In this document: one piece after another, positions 6,480 through 8,229 of the stretch
Layout: each line of letters begins with the position of its first letter
How positions within the stretch are numbered: the first letter of the stretch is position 1
Program-made: the position numbers and the translations under genes
NCBI GenBank assembly: GCA_003165095.1
Contig: PLSH01000179.1
Location: 1 to 8,229, forward strand
Direction of reading: 5' to 3'
DNA length: 8,229 nucleotides
DNA from: Acidobacteriaceae bacterium
Lineage (GTDB): Bacteria > Acidobacteriota > Terriglobia > Terriglobales > Acidobacteriaceae
Notes under the pieces: model-generated
Databases searched by the model: none
What the model was told of the DNA's origin: nothing
The model's input: the letters and a program-made list of their open reading frames with translations, nothing else

Positions 6480-8229
<1,750 letters not shown>

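Overview
The window is GC-rich and densely coded on both strands. Its gene content suggests a soil-type bacterium, most likely an Acidobacteriota (Terriglobia-like) genome or metagenomic contig. The clues are the Gly/Tyr-rich secreted protein at the left edge, the style of the CRP/FNR regulator, and the mutL / AlkZ-like gene / cmk order. This placement rests on remembered resemblance, not on a search.

Left part (1-1306): the 3' end of a plus-strand gene for a small secreted Gly/His/Tyr-rich protein converges on a minus-strand CRP/FNR-type regulator gene. Between them lies a compact repeat cluster: a 14-bp tandem repeat carrying GGTGAC, a perfect 11-bp inverted repeat, and a 19-bp tandem repeat. 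Next comes a 395-base stretch (1307-1701) with no convincing gene.

Centre (1702-3794, minus strand): a two-gene operon encodes a lipoprotein adenosine deaminase-like enzyme (554 aa, all catalytic motifs present, three close cysteine pairs) and a MmcQ/YjbR-family protein. The two are joined by an ATGA stop/start overlap. A divergent spacer of about 260 bases follows, holding an extended -10 promoter candidate that reads toward tRNA-Phe(GAA), which has an encoded CCA. A heptanucleotide tandem repeat (TGACCAC) lies between the tRNA and mutL.

Right part (4222-8229, plus strand): this is a DNA-metabolism cluster. It holds mutL (674 aa, endonuclease-type C-terminus), a 233-base gap, a 530-aa protein, and the start of cmk. 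The 530-aa protein has an N-terminal half resembling AlkZ-related winged-helix proteins and a long basic low-complexity tail. The cmk gene begins inside the stop codon of the 530-aa gene (ATGA), so the two are probably translationally coupled.

I see no CRISPR array, insertion sequence, phage gene or obvious defence system. The most interesting items are the AlkZ-like protein with its disordered basic tail between mutL and cmk, the exported adenosine deaminase, and the two unrelated intergenic tandem repeat clusters.
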